Shown here piece by piece: positions 37,608-47,793 of a stretch of DNA of 64,000 bases. The stretch covers positions 186,001 through 250,000 of the forward strand of contig JAUFSD010000018.1 of the NCBI GenBank assembly GCA_033030425.1. Direction: 5' to 3'. The position numbers and the translations under genes are program-made. The notes under the pieces were generated by a model. The model worked only from the letters and a program-made list of their open reading frames with translations. It ran no database searches and was not told the origin of the DNA. The DNA comes from Verpa conica. Lineage: Eukaryota; Ascomycota; Pezizomycetes; Pezizales; Morchellaceae. The stretch's first letter is position 1. Each line of letters opens with the position of its first letter.

Positions 37608-39744
37608 TTACAGGTCATCTTCATCACTGAGCTCCATGCTCTCCCCACCAACCTCTTGATAGTTGCTCGTTACATCACCTAGTCTTCTCCTCTCTGTCAT
37701 CACCCCCGAAGTCCCTCGTCTACTACTGCGGGTGTTTACTTCCCCACCATCCCCACCGTATCGAAGGCCCCCACTGGCAGCTTTTGCTTTGAGCTTGCTC
37801 CGTAGCATGCGTTCATGAAGAACGAAATCTACGTCCTCATCGTCTTGCACGACAATCTCCCCATCTGCACTAAGAACCGAGGCTTGGAAGAGTGATTCCG
37901 AGGAGGCGTTTTCTTTGAGTGCCTTCTCTAGAAGCTCAGTTGCTATAGGGTCCTGTGGGGATATCGCCAGTGCCTACGGATTATTAGTTAAAAGATAACG
38001 GTCAAGATATAGAGAATAACTACCTCATGCAGGCTGACCACCGCATCCCAGGGTCTCCCTAGTTGTAATTGGCAAAGCCCCACTGCACTATATACGTTTG
38101 CATCTCTCCCTTCACCAGACCTTGTGACCTCTGCAAATGCCTCAAGAGCTTTATCAAATTGCTCTAATCTCCTATAAGCATGTCCTAAATTCGCCCTGGT
38201 AGCGATCCACGCCTTTGGATCGCTCTCGATTTCATCAGCAATTTCAAGGGCTTTGGTGAATAGTTGAATCGATTCTTTAAGGTGTTCCTTATGATAAAAA
38301 ACAACACCAAGCTCGTTTAGGAGGAGTGGATCAGATTTGCATAATGCGAAAGCATTGTTAAGGTATTCGTCGGCAAGAGTGATATTGTTTAGTTGAAGGT
38401 GTTGCATACCCAAGAAGAGCTGTGGAAGATGGGTCCCTTGGAATAGTCGCGCAGCAGTGGAATAGGCTGAGATAGCTTGATCATGCTCACCTTCAGCTGC
38501 GAAGGTATGCGCAAATCCAATCCATGCAGGTCCAAAGTGTGGATCCATCATTGAAGCTTTGGAAAAGAATCGTCGTGCCTCAGCAATTTTTCCAGTAGTC
38601 AGGTAATAGACACCAACGGCCAACCAGGACACGGGTTCTTCGGGGTAATTATCGGCCATGTCGTGAGATATGAGGAAGAGTTTGTTTTTCATATTTAACT
38701 CATGGAGGCAAGCAAGATAGAGAGGATAAACTGAGAAGTTATAGTTATCATCTTCAATGACCTTTTCGCAAAGACCAAGGCACTCTTTAAATCTGCATTG
38801 TGTGAATAGGAGCTCTGCTCGGGAAAGGATTAGGTCAGCGTTTTGTGAGAGATTGTACGTCTCTGTTAATGTTTCTGTAGCCTTGTTGAAGGAAATAGGG
38901 TTCTTGTATTTGCTCAAGCGAGTAGTATAGAGCATCTTGACAAACTCGGCTTGTTGACCGGGTTCTTCGCCATCAGTATTGATACTTTCAAAATCTAAAG
39001 ACTCCAAAAAAGTCCATTCTTCATCAGGAGACATAAGTGAATTCTTCATCAATTGATCAAAGGCTTCGAAACACTTCACATCTATGAGGACTGCAAGCTT
39101 GTAGCATTCCTTTGCCTTATCGAATGCGTTCTGCTTGGCATATACAAGTCCTCGGAGGTAACACATTGCCGCTTCAAACTTAATATTGCTACCTGGGTCA
39201 TCTCGATCCTTGCTGCTTCGAGCGGGTACGCCAGCAGCACGCCGTCGGCTGTCACCAATTCCAGAAGCTGACGAGCCTGATACGAGATGTGTAGGGTTCT
39301 TATCGCCAAGGACATTGAGAGCTTCGTCGTACTTGGATTGTTTGATTAAACACAGAGCAGCAAGGTAACGGCAGGAGGTGGAGCGAGCGATGAGGTCATT
39401 GCGCGTAAGGAAGCTTTGAGCTCTGTTGTAATGACCAGTGCTGAAATGGACTTGGGCAAGCCAGAATGCGTCTTTGGGGTCACCTATTCGGAATTACGAG
39501 TCAGCAGGTAAGCCCTAGGGAAGTATGGGCCAAGTGTACTACCTGTCAAAGCTAGTAACTTGTCTCCAATAAATATTGCAGCGTCATATTGATGTTTATT
39601 TAAGGCGTCTTGTCGCCAGCTTTTGAGGAACTCCTCCATCTTTGGATTTCCGGGCACTCTGTTGGATGAAGCACCGCGTTTTCGGGTGACATTGCTATCA
39701 TCTGCTGGAGGAACCTGGGGGGCTAGAGTAGGTAAAGGAGGCAT
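37608..39744 (-). CDS. CDC16: Anaphase-promoting complex subunit Cdc16/Cut9/APC6
   Basis: Minus-strand exons 39543-39744, 38024-39483 and 37608-37973 give 675 aa, close to S. pombe Cut9. After a short Pro-rich start, the chain is a superhelix of tetratricopeptide repeats: WRQDALNKHQYDAAIFIGDKLLALTG, FWLAQVHFSTGHY, and later PVSWLAVGVYY, FGPAWIGFAHTFA, LLLNELGVVFYH and WIATRANLGHAYRRLEQFDKALEAF. These are the conserved Cut9 repeats. The C-terminus carries a basic, Ser-rich patch and ends acidic (SDEDDL). Cdc16 is a structural arm of the APC/C ubiquitin ligase, which degrades securin and cyclins at anaphase. The Ser/Arg stretch after repeat 3 (SSASGIGDSRRRAAG) is a probable phosphorylated loop. 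Both introns are about 50-60 nt. Confidence 0.92.
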
Positions 39745-41811
39745 GATGAAGGAAACAATGATTACGGGTGGACGAGCGTGGGGTAAATGGGTCTTGTTTT
39801 GTGCGGTACTCGGAGGTGCGAATGTAGGTTTTGAGGTTGTGGCTTAGCGTGGCTAAATTATGTCACGTGAGAAGCTCCTTCACAGCGTTGATGACACGTG
39901 ACTATAATAGAGATCTCTATGCTCTAACTAAACCTCTAGAGAATATGTAGTAGGATTTAATTTTAGTCACAAGGTTTTCTGCTCTTTGGGTCATAGAAGA
40001 CTTCGAAGTGTAGCCTTTAAAGCTGCTTGTAGTCAATTTTATGTGAAGCTGGCTTGTCCTTATAGTGATCATGAAATACACGTCCCTTCGCCGTGGGACT
40101 ACCCAATCGCTCTATGACAAGACACCAGCAATATTATAATATCCCAAGAGCAGGGGATCTACAAGTAGAGTTTCTAGAGAATAACCACAGGCAGTGTAAT
40201 ACTTTATTTCTTTATAAGGGGGAAGGAATTGATAAGGATATCTACAGCTCCAGTGGTCTAATGGCTAACTGTCTGTGACTCGGTAAAATCTAATCCTGCA
40301 ATATGCCCTCTTCCGGGCGCAGGTTCGATCCCTGGAGGGAGACCAGGGGGGGGATGTACTGTATAGGAACCTCTTTTGCTGTAGGTTTTAAATAATATAA
40401 ATATAAATATAAATATAACTGTAGTTTTTTTAAATTTCTTACACCAGTGGTCTGTATAGTGGTAATATTATGATTCACATCAGACTGCACGGTTCGATAG
40501 CGGCTGATTCCTGCGTACGTGAGAATCATATATTAACCGCTACGAAAATAGGAGTTTGGCCTCTGGCCCTAACTCTAAAACTTCCCTGTTTAAGAAATTT
40601 TGTACAGCTTTACCCCCTCTCCCGACTTTTTCCTTAGAAAAATACAAACGTCCTTTCTGAGTACCTGCTTCGTCTTCATCTTTACCCCCATTAATGGCTA
40701 ATAAGGCAGATACACGGCAACGCTACCAACCCTAACATATCTATGCGGGCACTTGGGCTTTGATGTGGTTAAGAAGATGGTGCAAAGACCTTTTATCTGG
40801 TTAATAGAGCTGACTAACATAAGCATGGTTTCTCAGTGACCGAGCCTGGAGTTATCGTAATCCTCTATCTCTTGATCGAAGAAGATGGATTTTTGGGGGT
40901 ACACAACCCTGATACCATATAAGTATCCAATGTGAAGGTTTACTGCACTTAGGATGTAAGTCATTTATCAATGTAGACGAGACACATGGGATGAGACGAG
41001 GTCTATAACCAGAAAATTGCGCGCTCCTCCATAGTGCTACCAAGAGATAATTACAAATAGGTAATGGGAAGAGAGATAGCTTGTTTCTACATAATAAAAT
41101 AAAGAGTCAATTAGAGTTTAAAAAGACGCACATACCCTACTGAAGCTAGGGAACTTCTATCATTCATTCATTGTATACGTAGTGCAAGAGCACATGAATT
41201 CTAGCTATAGAAAAATTTCCTTACAAAGATTTTTTCAATAAGGATATTGTTAGTAGGGAGTTCCAGGAAATAGTTTCCTAGGCAGACACCTTGTATCTCT
41301 CAAATTAGGCTAGATCGCTTCTTCTATAAAGATATCCTTCTAGTTCACTTTCTAGTTCTGGTTCCTTAGAGTATTCGACGCTAATAGAGCAAAGGTTGTT
41401 GGCACAATAGCTTTAATAGCACGGTACTAGTAAAATATTTGTCTTACTCAAGATATCACTCAGATCATATTTCAAAGAGCGACCTTTATTGCTAGGAAAA
41501 ATTCAATTGTATTCACGACAATTGGCACCAGCTCGAAAACAAAACAAAGTTCAATTGAGATGCTCAAGAATACGTATACTTGACACAATTTCCTCCACTT
41601 AGAGAACCCCCGAAAGAGTGGTAATATAACTTATAAAAGAGAAATCAAGATATTGCTCATCACACCAGCATTAAAAAATCAAGTAAGGAATGACTAGAAA
41701 TATTCCTGATCACCCATCAAAAAAAATATAGATTGAAACAAAAAAAGGAATGTGAGTTGAGCATCTGAACAAGCAAGGGAAAAAAAAACCAAACACATAT
41801 CAACCAATCAA
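39745..41811. other. Intergenic with a SINE-like element
   Basis: No protein-coding gene is supported. The tRNA-derived element at 40247-40420 is listed separately. 41640-41800, A-rich on the plus strand, is likely the 3' UTR of the Hsp30 gene. Confidence 0.45.
40247..40420 (+). mobile_element. tRNA-derived SINE-like element
   Basis: An A-box-like TGGTCTAATGG (40254) and a B-box GGTTCGATCCC (40322) have Pol III spacing. The acceptor stem and anticodon arm only partly pair, so this is not a clean tRNA. A CTGTGAC loop-like text (possible GTG anticodon) precedes about 35 nt of extra sequence. Downstream lies an (ATAAAT)n tail at about 40396-40418, as SINEs often have. Alternatives are a decayed tRNA gene or chance. 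Confidence 0.4.
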
Positions 41812-42411
41812 TTAATTAATCTCAACCTTCCTCCCCTTGACAACCTCTTTCTTCGGCACCAAAATCTTCAAGAGACCATGTTCCAAGTTCGCCTTCACAC
41901 CATCAATATCCACCCCTCCCGGGAACGAGAAAGACCTCTGGAACTCCCCCACGGTGCGCTCAGACACCCAATACCTGTATCCATCACCCGCCTTCGTCAC
42001 AGCCGTTTGAGAATCGTCCGGACGTTTGGCGACTTGTTGATCGTCCTTTTTCCCATCAGCCTTATTTGCATGTGTCGAGGAAGAAGCAGGACCATTAGCA
42101 GCGTCAGACTCCGAAGAGTCCGGCGAGCTCTTTTCGTACGACTTTTCGATTCTGCCGCGGATTAAGAGTGTATTGTTGTCCGTGAACTCGATGTTGAGTT
42201 GGGATTTATCATGCATGCCCGGGAGTTCACCCTCGAGGACGTATGCAGAGTTTGTCTCGTGAATGTCAAAGTTGGGAGAGAATGTCCGCCTGTTTCCCTG
42301 CTGTTTGGAATTCAGCTCGGGCGAAGTGGCTTGGTTGAGTTCGTCGAGAAGACGGAAGACATCTGATGGGAAGGCACTGGTGGGAGTGTGGTAGCGTGAG
42401 AAGAACGGCAT
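41812..42411 (-). CDS. hsp30: Small heat-shock protein Hsp30 (Hsp20/alpha-crystallin family)
   Basis: A single exon of 199 aa. It matches the layout of Neurospora Hsp30: an N-terminal FRLLDEL segment, the first part of the alpha-crystallin domain (FSPNFDIHET...YVLEGELPG, IEFTDNNTLLIRGRIE), a long hydrophilic insert of about 60 residues rich in Ser/Asp/Lys/Gln, then the second half (YWVSERTVGEFQRSFSFPGGVDIDGVKANLEHGLLKILVPK). It ends KVEIN, a C-terminal IxI/V-type anchor. It is an ATP-independent holdase induced by heat. An upstream in-frame ATG (42540) would add 43 residues, but the TATA box at 42571-42577 predicts transcription starting near 42541-42547, so the ATG at 42411 is preferred. Confidence 0.9.
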   Translation of the reverse strand: MPFFSRYHTPTSAFPSDVFRLLDELNQATSPELNSKQQGNRRTFSPNFDIHETNSAYVLEGELPGMHDKSQLNIEFTDNNTLLIRGRIEKSYEKSSPDSSESDAANGPASSSTHANKADGKKDDQQVAKRPDDSQTAVTKAGDGYRYWVSERTVGEFQRSFSFPGGVDIDGVKANLEHGLLKILVPKKEVVKGRKVEIN

Positions 42412-42570
42412 TTTGGTTTTTCTATTTGAGTAGGTAGAGAAAGGTAGGTATTGAAGTCTTTTGGATGCAAGAAAACCGATTCTTTTTAAGGAATTAATTT
42501 TGGCGGTTGTGAACTGTGAGGTTTGAAGACTGGAGAGCAATGCTGCCAGACGAAGGACTCGATGGGGGGT

Positions 42571-42577
42571 TTTTATA
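42571..42577 (-). promoter_or_regulatory. TATA box of hsp30
   Basis: Read on the minus strand this is TATAAAA, 160 nt upstream of the chosen ATG. It fits an inducible stress gene and places the transcription start near 42541-42547. Confidence 0.7.
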
Positions 42578-43591
42578 GCTATTCTTCACGATGATTTCTG
42601 GGAGTCTCTAGAATTCTCTAGACACGAGTCCTCAATAATTCACGAGTGATATGGGGTGACCGCTGACGTCATGGAAAATGCTCGAAACTTCTAGGGTTAG
42701 GGGTATCTGGAAGGTTCGACTACAATGGAGAAACCTCGGGTAGCTTCCGCGGCTGGATCACCGATCACCCCCTTGTAACCCTGAACACAGCGACCGGCAA
42801 GAATATTGTAGAAACAAGCATTTGCAAGAAGGGCCAGTACTCACGCTTGAATTGCTGTGGGCTGAGAGATCGAATCCCACACTTCTACTACAGGCAACTC
42901 TGTATATAAGAATATTATTTATAAGAATATTCTTAGTAGGTAGCCCCTCAAAACGCCCCACTAGACTATATTTGGAATAATTCCTTCCATATCCGGCTAG
43001 AAAACCTTTCTTATAGGAATATTCTCACTATATTGCTTGAAATTCTCGGTCCCGATCGTATTCTTATAGGGAGAGTCGCCTGTAGTGTCTATTCGGTACA
43101 TAGCAACGCAACCACCGACCTCACAACTAAACCTCACGTATGTCTTATGACCCCTTGTGATTGTGTGCGATTGAGGTCATTATATGTATTATTATAAATA
43201 TTAAGGACTCTAGGTGATTGGCACTCAGCTATTGCAACTGTAGCCGACCTCCTAAATGATGCCATGATAGCAACTACATGTAAGAATTGAGTAAGAATTA
43301 AGTAATAAGTAATAATATAGTCTAGTAAGAGAATACACTGTCTTTGGTTACAACCACACTCTAAGAATTCAATAAACGCCTGGGTGTATAGATAATAAAT
43401 ATTAAAAAGTCACTAATTTTAAAAGAGTGAGTGCTGTTTCCAGTACTCCATATCAAGTAAGAATTTTTTTTGAGCTTCTAGACATGCAAAAACCTACTGC
43501 AACTCTAGAGTCAATTCTTTGACAACAAGCTTTTCTTAAATTTCTGTTGGCTCCGTATTGAACTACTAGCCAGCTCTTACGCCCTGTTCGG
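42578..43591. other. hsp30 upstream region and intergenic
   Basis: Beyond the hsp30 promoter elements, 42760-43560 is AT-rich with no supported gene. Confidence 0.4.
42609..42717 (-). promoter_or_regulatory. Heat-shock elements and CRE upstream of hsp30
   Basis: Inverted GAAnnTTC units occur at 42684-42691 and 42710-42717, the first followed by a partial third unit. An imperfect cluster with GAATTC lies at 42611-42625. A perfect palindromic CRE, TGACGTCA, is at 42664-42671. Together they suggest Hsf1 plus Atf1/CREB-type stress control. Site identity is from consensus only. Confidence 0.55.
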
Positions 43592-44621
43592 CTACTCAGG
43601 CTCTGCCTTCACTTGAGCTTGTTGAATAACTTCCTCGCTGGACAATGGCTCTGTTTTAATATCTAGGCCTAATTCAGATTCATCATCGCTTTGTGATTGC
43701 TAGATGTTCCCTCCCCTCATTAGTAACTGCTTGATTAGAGGATATATTCACATACAGTTGACTGAGAATCATCACTAGAAGCATCATCTTCACTAGACTC
43801 TGTATCAGAAGCTTCGTCATGAGGAACATCTTTAATCTCGCGGGGAGCATCGTGAGGAGCAGGTTCCTCAGGCACTATCCGTATGTTAGTAATAATAGTT
43901 TTAAAAAAAAACACCTTCTACTTCTCAGCGTATCCTTACTCAATGGGACATTTCGCACATCACGAGGACAACGGAACAAGTGCGCTCGCCAAAGCTTAAC
44001 CGACTTGTACCTCTTTTTACAAAGCCCACACTGCATGTGGTGTTTTTTCTTCGCGATATGGGAGCCCATTCTCCCAGGGGTAGAAAACTTCAACTCGCAC
44101 TCTCCGCATTGTAAGAGATGCCCAGTAGACCTTGCATGTGCATCCAGACCATAATCAGTCCGTTGATCGACTCTGCACTGGAAACAAGCGTGTTCCGTTA
44201 ATTTCTGACGGCCAGGTTTCGGACCACCACCACTAACCGCCGGTAATATAGGGTTCTCTACGGGTGCAGCTTGAGCAATCAGCAGGCGTGCGTTTTTCTC
44301 TTTTTCTCTTTCTTTTCTTTTCTCCTCCTTTTTTCTAGCAACCTTTCCTAGTTTTTGCACCTTCTTCCATGCAAGTTCGTCTAGCTCGTCCCCCTTTTTT
44401 AGTCTCAGTCTCGCCAGCTCTGTTTTGCCTTTGTTCTTTAATTGGTGGACTTTCCTCTGGCGGAGTCGTGATGAGATTGGGATGTAGCCGGGATCACCAA
44501 GCTCGGCGCACCGTCTATCCTCACGACGGCTTGCTTCTGAATATTGATATCCTTTTGGTGGGACTCGAGATAGTTGAAAAGTAAACATATCCCTCTCATC
44601 CAACTTTCGCTTTCGAGACAT
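43592..44621 (-). CDS. Triple zinc-finger protein A (C2H2-C2H2-C2HC)
   Basis: Minus-strand exons 43940-44621, 43756-43874 and 43592-43699 give 302 aa. A basic N-terminal half includes a Lys/Arg/Glu-rich helix (about residues 85-115, coiled-coil-like). Three fingers then follow in tandem: C-x2-C-x12-H-x5-H from CFQC, the same pattern from CGEC, and C-x2-C-x12-H-x3-C from CGLC. The tail, from the two small exons, is acidic and Ser-rich (DTESSEDDASSDD, IKTEPLSSEE), as in activation or protein-interaction regions. The family is unnamed to me. A paralogue with identical finger spacing is encoded at 49936-50641. Probably nuclear; DNA or RNA binding is inference. Confidence 0.75.
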
Positions 44622-45037
44622 TTTTTTTTATAGGAAGTGTAGAGGCTCTTGGTCACCCCTGCTGTTTTCGATCTTAGAAGTAGTATCTAGGATGTGGTAG
44701 GGGGCTAGGACTTACGGGTGATGCTTGATGCTTCAAGACCTTTTTTTATTTTTTTTAAATCCGCAATACGGCTCTAGTTGCGAGGAATTACGAATCAACA
44801 GTTGTAAGTAAAGGAAACCCTTTTCCCTTTAGAAGAAATCCAGAACTGCAAAACTGACGATGCTTGTGGTTCAAAGGAAGCGGGCGGGATGGTGAGTGGG
44901 TGGCTGATAGTGGCCCAATCCGCACACAGATCAGATAAGATTAGATAAAGATCACAAGATCAGATAACGACCTTCAAACACCATCAACCGAACATTCCCA
45001 CCTTCCACTCTCACCAGCTTACCTCCAACCTTCCAAG
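44622..45037. promoter_or_regulatory. Shared divergent promoter of zinc finger A and TLG1
   Basis: The 416 bp between two divergent genes hold GATA-factor motifs in one direction: GATAAG at 44934, GATAAA at 44944 and GATAAC at 44963, plus TGATAG at 44904. Clustered AGATAAR sites within 60 bp may bind GATA-type regulators. Ownership between the two genes cannot be told. Confidence 0.4.
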
Positions 45038-45873
45038 ATGATGTCCTCAACCGCCGACAGTGACCCCTTCATCCAATTCCAAAAGTACCCACACCTCCCC
45101 CCCCCCTTTTACCAAGGAAGAACTAACAACCATTCCAGTGAAGTCCTAACCCTCCTCGACTCAACCCGCCAATCGTTCTCCTCCTACCTCCGCATCCGCT
45201 CCCTCACCCCCTCCCTCACCTCCCCCGAGCTCGCCTCAGCCCTCGCAGACCTAACCCAGAACCTCACCGACCTCTCCGCAGACCTAACAGACCTGCAAGC
45301 ATCCGTCGGCGCGATCGAACAAGACCCATACAAGTTCGGCCTCGACATACCTGAAGTCTCGCGACGTCGGCGTTTCGTAGATGAGGTTTCAAACGAGGTT
45401 ATTGATATCCGCGAGGAGTTAGAAAAACACTCTTCTCCTTCTTCTGGCGCACAGAGACCCGGTGGGAGTAGTAGTGGGGGATATAATCAGTCGGATCAAG
45501 TAGATGATTCGTATGCTCAGTTTAATCTGCAGCAGCAGCAGGAGCTCTTGGCGGATCAGGACCTGGCGCTGGAGGATGTGAGTCGGACGGTGGGGAATTT
45601 GAGGGAGCAGGCTCATGAGATGAATAGAGAGCTGGAGGAGCAGGTGGAGATGTTGGAGGAGGTTGATAAAGATGCGACGAGGGTGGAGGATAAGTTGAGG
45701 AAGGGCGTGAGGGATCTGAATGGGTTTATTAGGAAGAATGAAGGTATGTCATGCTGTATGTGGGTGAGGGGGAGGTGCTGACGGTGTGTGTGGTAGATAC
45801 GGCGAGTTCGTGCTGCATTGGAGTGTTGATTTTCGTACTGATTATCTTATTGGTGCTAGTACTAGTTCTGTAG
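45038..45873 (+). CDS. TLG1: t-SNARE Tlg1 (syntaxin 6/10 family)
   Basis: Exons 45038-45084, 45139-45743 and 45797-45873 give 242 aa. The N-terminus DPFIQFQNEVLTLLDSTRQ is the syntaxin-6 N-domain start. It continues with QDPYKFGLDIPEVSRRRRFVDEV, the family's conserved hinge. The Qc-SNARE motif spans about residues 155-215, with the zero-layer Gln in RELEEQVEMLEEV. A 20-residue transmembrane anchor (CCIGVLIFVLIILLVLVLVL) ends the protein and is coded by exon 3; the preceding Cys pair may be palmitoylated. Tlg1 acts in endosome-to-Golgi fusion. The first intron (54 nt, branch CTAAC) is a multiple of three and has no stop, so an automatic annotation may retain it. Confidence 0.9.
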
Positions 45874-46420
45874 CTCTTATTCCTTCCCTCCTTGTATACC
45901 ACCTAATACCTCAAAAGACGCTTTTTGTACCTGTATCTATCCCTTTCTGGCTTTTTTTGTTTCCGGCAGGCGTCATTACATTGGTTGGTCTCACCTAATA
46001 GGTTTTACATATATTGTTCAAGTCCAGGAGTTTATGTTTGAAGGGGTAATTCTGTTGAGTTAGAGTTGAAAGACTAGGGGCTATGTAATACGAGTACGAT
46101 ATACTAGGGCATAATATAGCCAAAGCCTCTCAGAGCTCTTTGCGAACATACATCATCTAGGGTGGGTCACTTGGGAATCCCCGTATAAAATCATCATCCC
46201 ATAAAGCATATCTTCATTTTTTCCTACTCCCAAAGATAGAAGAAATAAGATTGTACATACAAACCGCATGCATCTCCCCTACAGACCCAATCTTTCCAAT
46301 TCAGCATAGAACAAAAAAATCATACCTTTGATATTATATAAAGGGTCCCACAAAATTCATAACAATGGGTGGTTTCTCCCCACGGTATCTATTCCCCCCT
46401 CCCCTGCCCAACACAACTAT
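45874..46420. other. Convergent 3' region between TLG1 and CFIm25
   Basis: Both flanking genes end into this 547 bp stretch; it contains their 3' UTRs and no gene. Confidence 0.5.
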
Positions 46421-47444
46421 TTAATCTACCTTATCACCGTTCTCATCCCCTCCAGCAAGAATCTTTGTCTTTGGGTCACCTTCTGGTCCACCACCGGGAG
46501 TCACAGCAACAACCTTGCCATTCTCATCAACAAACTCAAAGTTGTACCTGCTGAGTAGATGCGGGATTGCCGAGAGCTGCGGGCCATAACGCGCGGTGTT
46601 GTCGTACAGCTCAAACAAGGGAACAGCAAGTAGCTTCATATTTTTCGGGACCGAAAGCACCTCTATTTGGCTGACTGTTAATACTGTCCTACTAAGATTG
46701 AGGTTATATAGCTTGGGGGACATACTAGTTCTGGGTAGCTGGATGAAATATAGCTTCTTGCACTCTTTCGGCCGCGTCACGTGTGCAGGGATGAACGGGT
46801 ACATGAAGGTTTCAAAGTTGGGTCTCCACCATTGAGCCAAAGTGTCACCAATCTCCCATTCGTCGTTCACGCCCTCACCGGAGAACTGGCTGCCGACGGG
46901 TGCAAGACGCTCATTCAGGCGGGACTTGAAGCCCTCTAGCTCGCCTTCGTGGTGGTGGAGGTAATCGCCGGGCCTGCGTTTTAGTTAGCGTTGAATGACG
47001 GAAAGGTTGGAGGAAGAGGAGGTTGAAGACGAACAGCTTGAAGAAAGCATTGGCAATCTGCAGCATCAGGATGTGAGGGTGGCAGTGCTCATGGCAGACC
47101 AAGATACCCTCGCAGGTTCTACGCATGCCATATTGCTCGTAGTGTTCTTGTAGCCTTTGGAGACGTGCAAGCACAGATGGGTCCTCTTCCGGCTGGTTCT
47201 CTTTGGTGCCAAAGGTGTAGTTGGACAGAGGGTAAAGACGGATAGTTTTTGGCTGGTTACCAGAGAAGGCAGCGGGGAGGATAGGACTACGGGGGATGAT
47301 CTTGTTAGCTTTACTTGGAGATGATTGAAGGTTGTTGGTAATGGATAGAGGAAGGAGGAGGGGAAGGGAGAGGGAGGGGGAGGGGAAGAGAAGGGAGAGT
47401 TACGGCTGGGAGCTCTGGAGGGCAGCAGATGTAATTGTAGACAT
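46421..47444 (-). CDS. Cleavage factor Im 25 kDa subunit (NUDT21/CPSF5 homologue)
   Basis: Four minus-strand exons, 47404-47444, 47035-47286, 46726-46973 and 46421-46662, give 260 aa. The Nudix-like fold of CFIm25 is clear: [14 protein letters not shown] at the start, [53 protein letters not shown], and [19 protein letters not shown]...[19 protein letters not shown]. The family reads UGUA in pre-mRNA and guides poly(A)-site choice, having lost Nudix hydrolase activity. A roughly 30-residue extension ([14 protein letters not shown]...) follows the usual end. Intron 1 (47287-47403) contains a long purine/pyrimidine-asymmetric stretch. The promoter is divergent from the methyltransferase gene, 349 bp apart. 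Confidence 0.92.
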
Positions 47445-47793
47445 TCTTGTCGAGAGAATTCGGGGGTTGTCTCTCGGTACGTAAGGAATTCAGTCGCGTC
47501 TCGTTGACAACGACAGCCAGTGTAGTCGGTGTAGAGTGAGTGGGCAGTAGGTAGAGAGAGCTAAACAAAAGGCTCCGACAAGGGCAAGTCTTGCCAAGAC
47601 TGTCGTTATGTCATCCAATCAGAGGGTGAGTCTCTCGAGTCTCTTTTGGGTCTCATTCCCGGAATATCTCTCTTGGGTTCAATTTCATATATATATGCTC
47701 AGGTCTCTCTGGGGTATCAACTCTCACTCATTGGTTGGAATAAATCACATTCATACATCTAATACTCAGACTTACAGACTTGCCCCACCAAGG
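47445..47793. promoter_or_regulatory. Divergent promoter of CFIm25 and the METTL25-like gene
   Basis: A 349 bp gap between divergent starts. A TATATATATG stretch lies at 47688. No recognised factor site is certain. Confidence 0.35.

Noticed and set aside
42742..42760. GCGGCTGGATCACC, like the 3' end of bacterial 16S rRNA
   Set aside because: Only a 14-nt chance match; no other rRNA sequence surrounds it.
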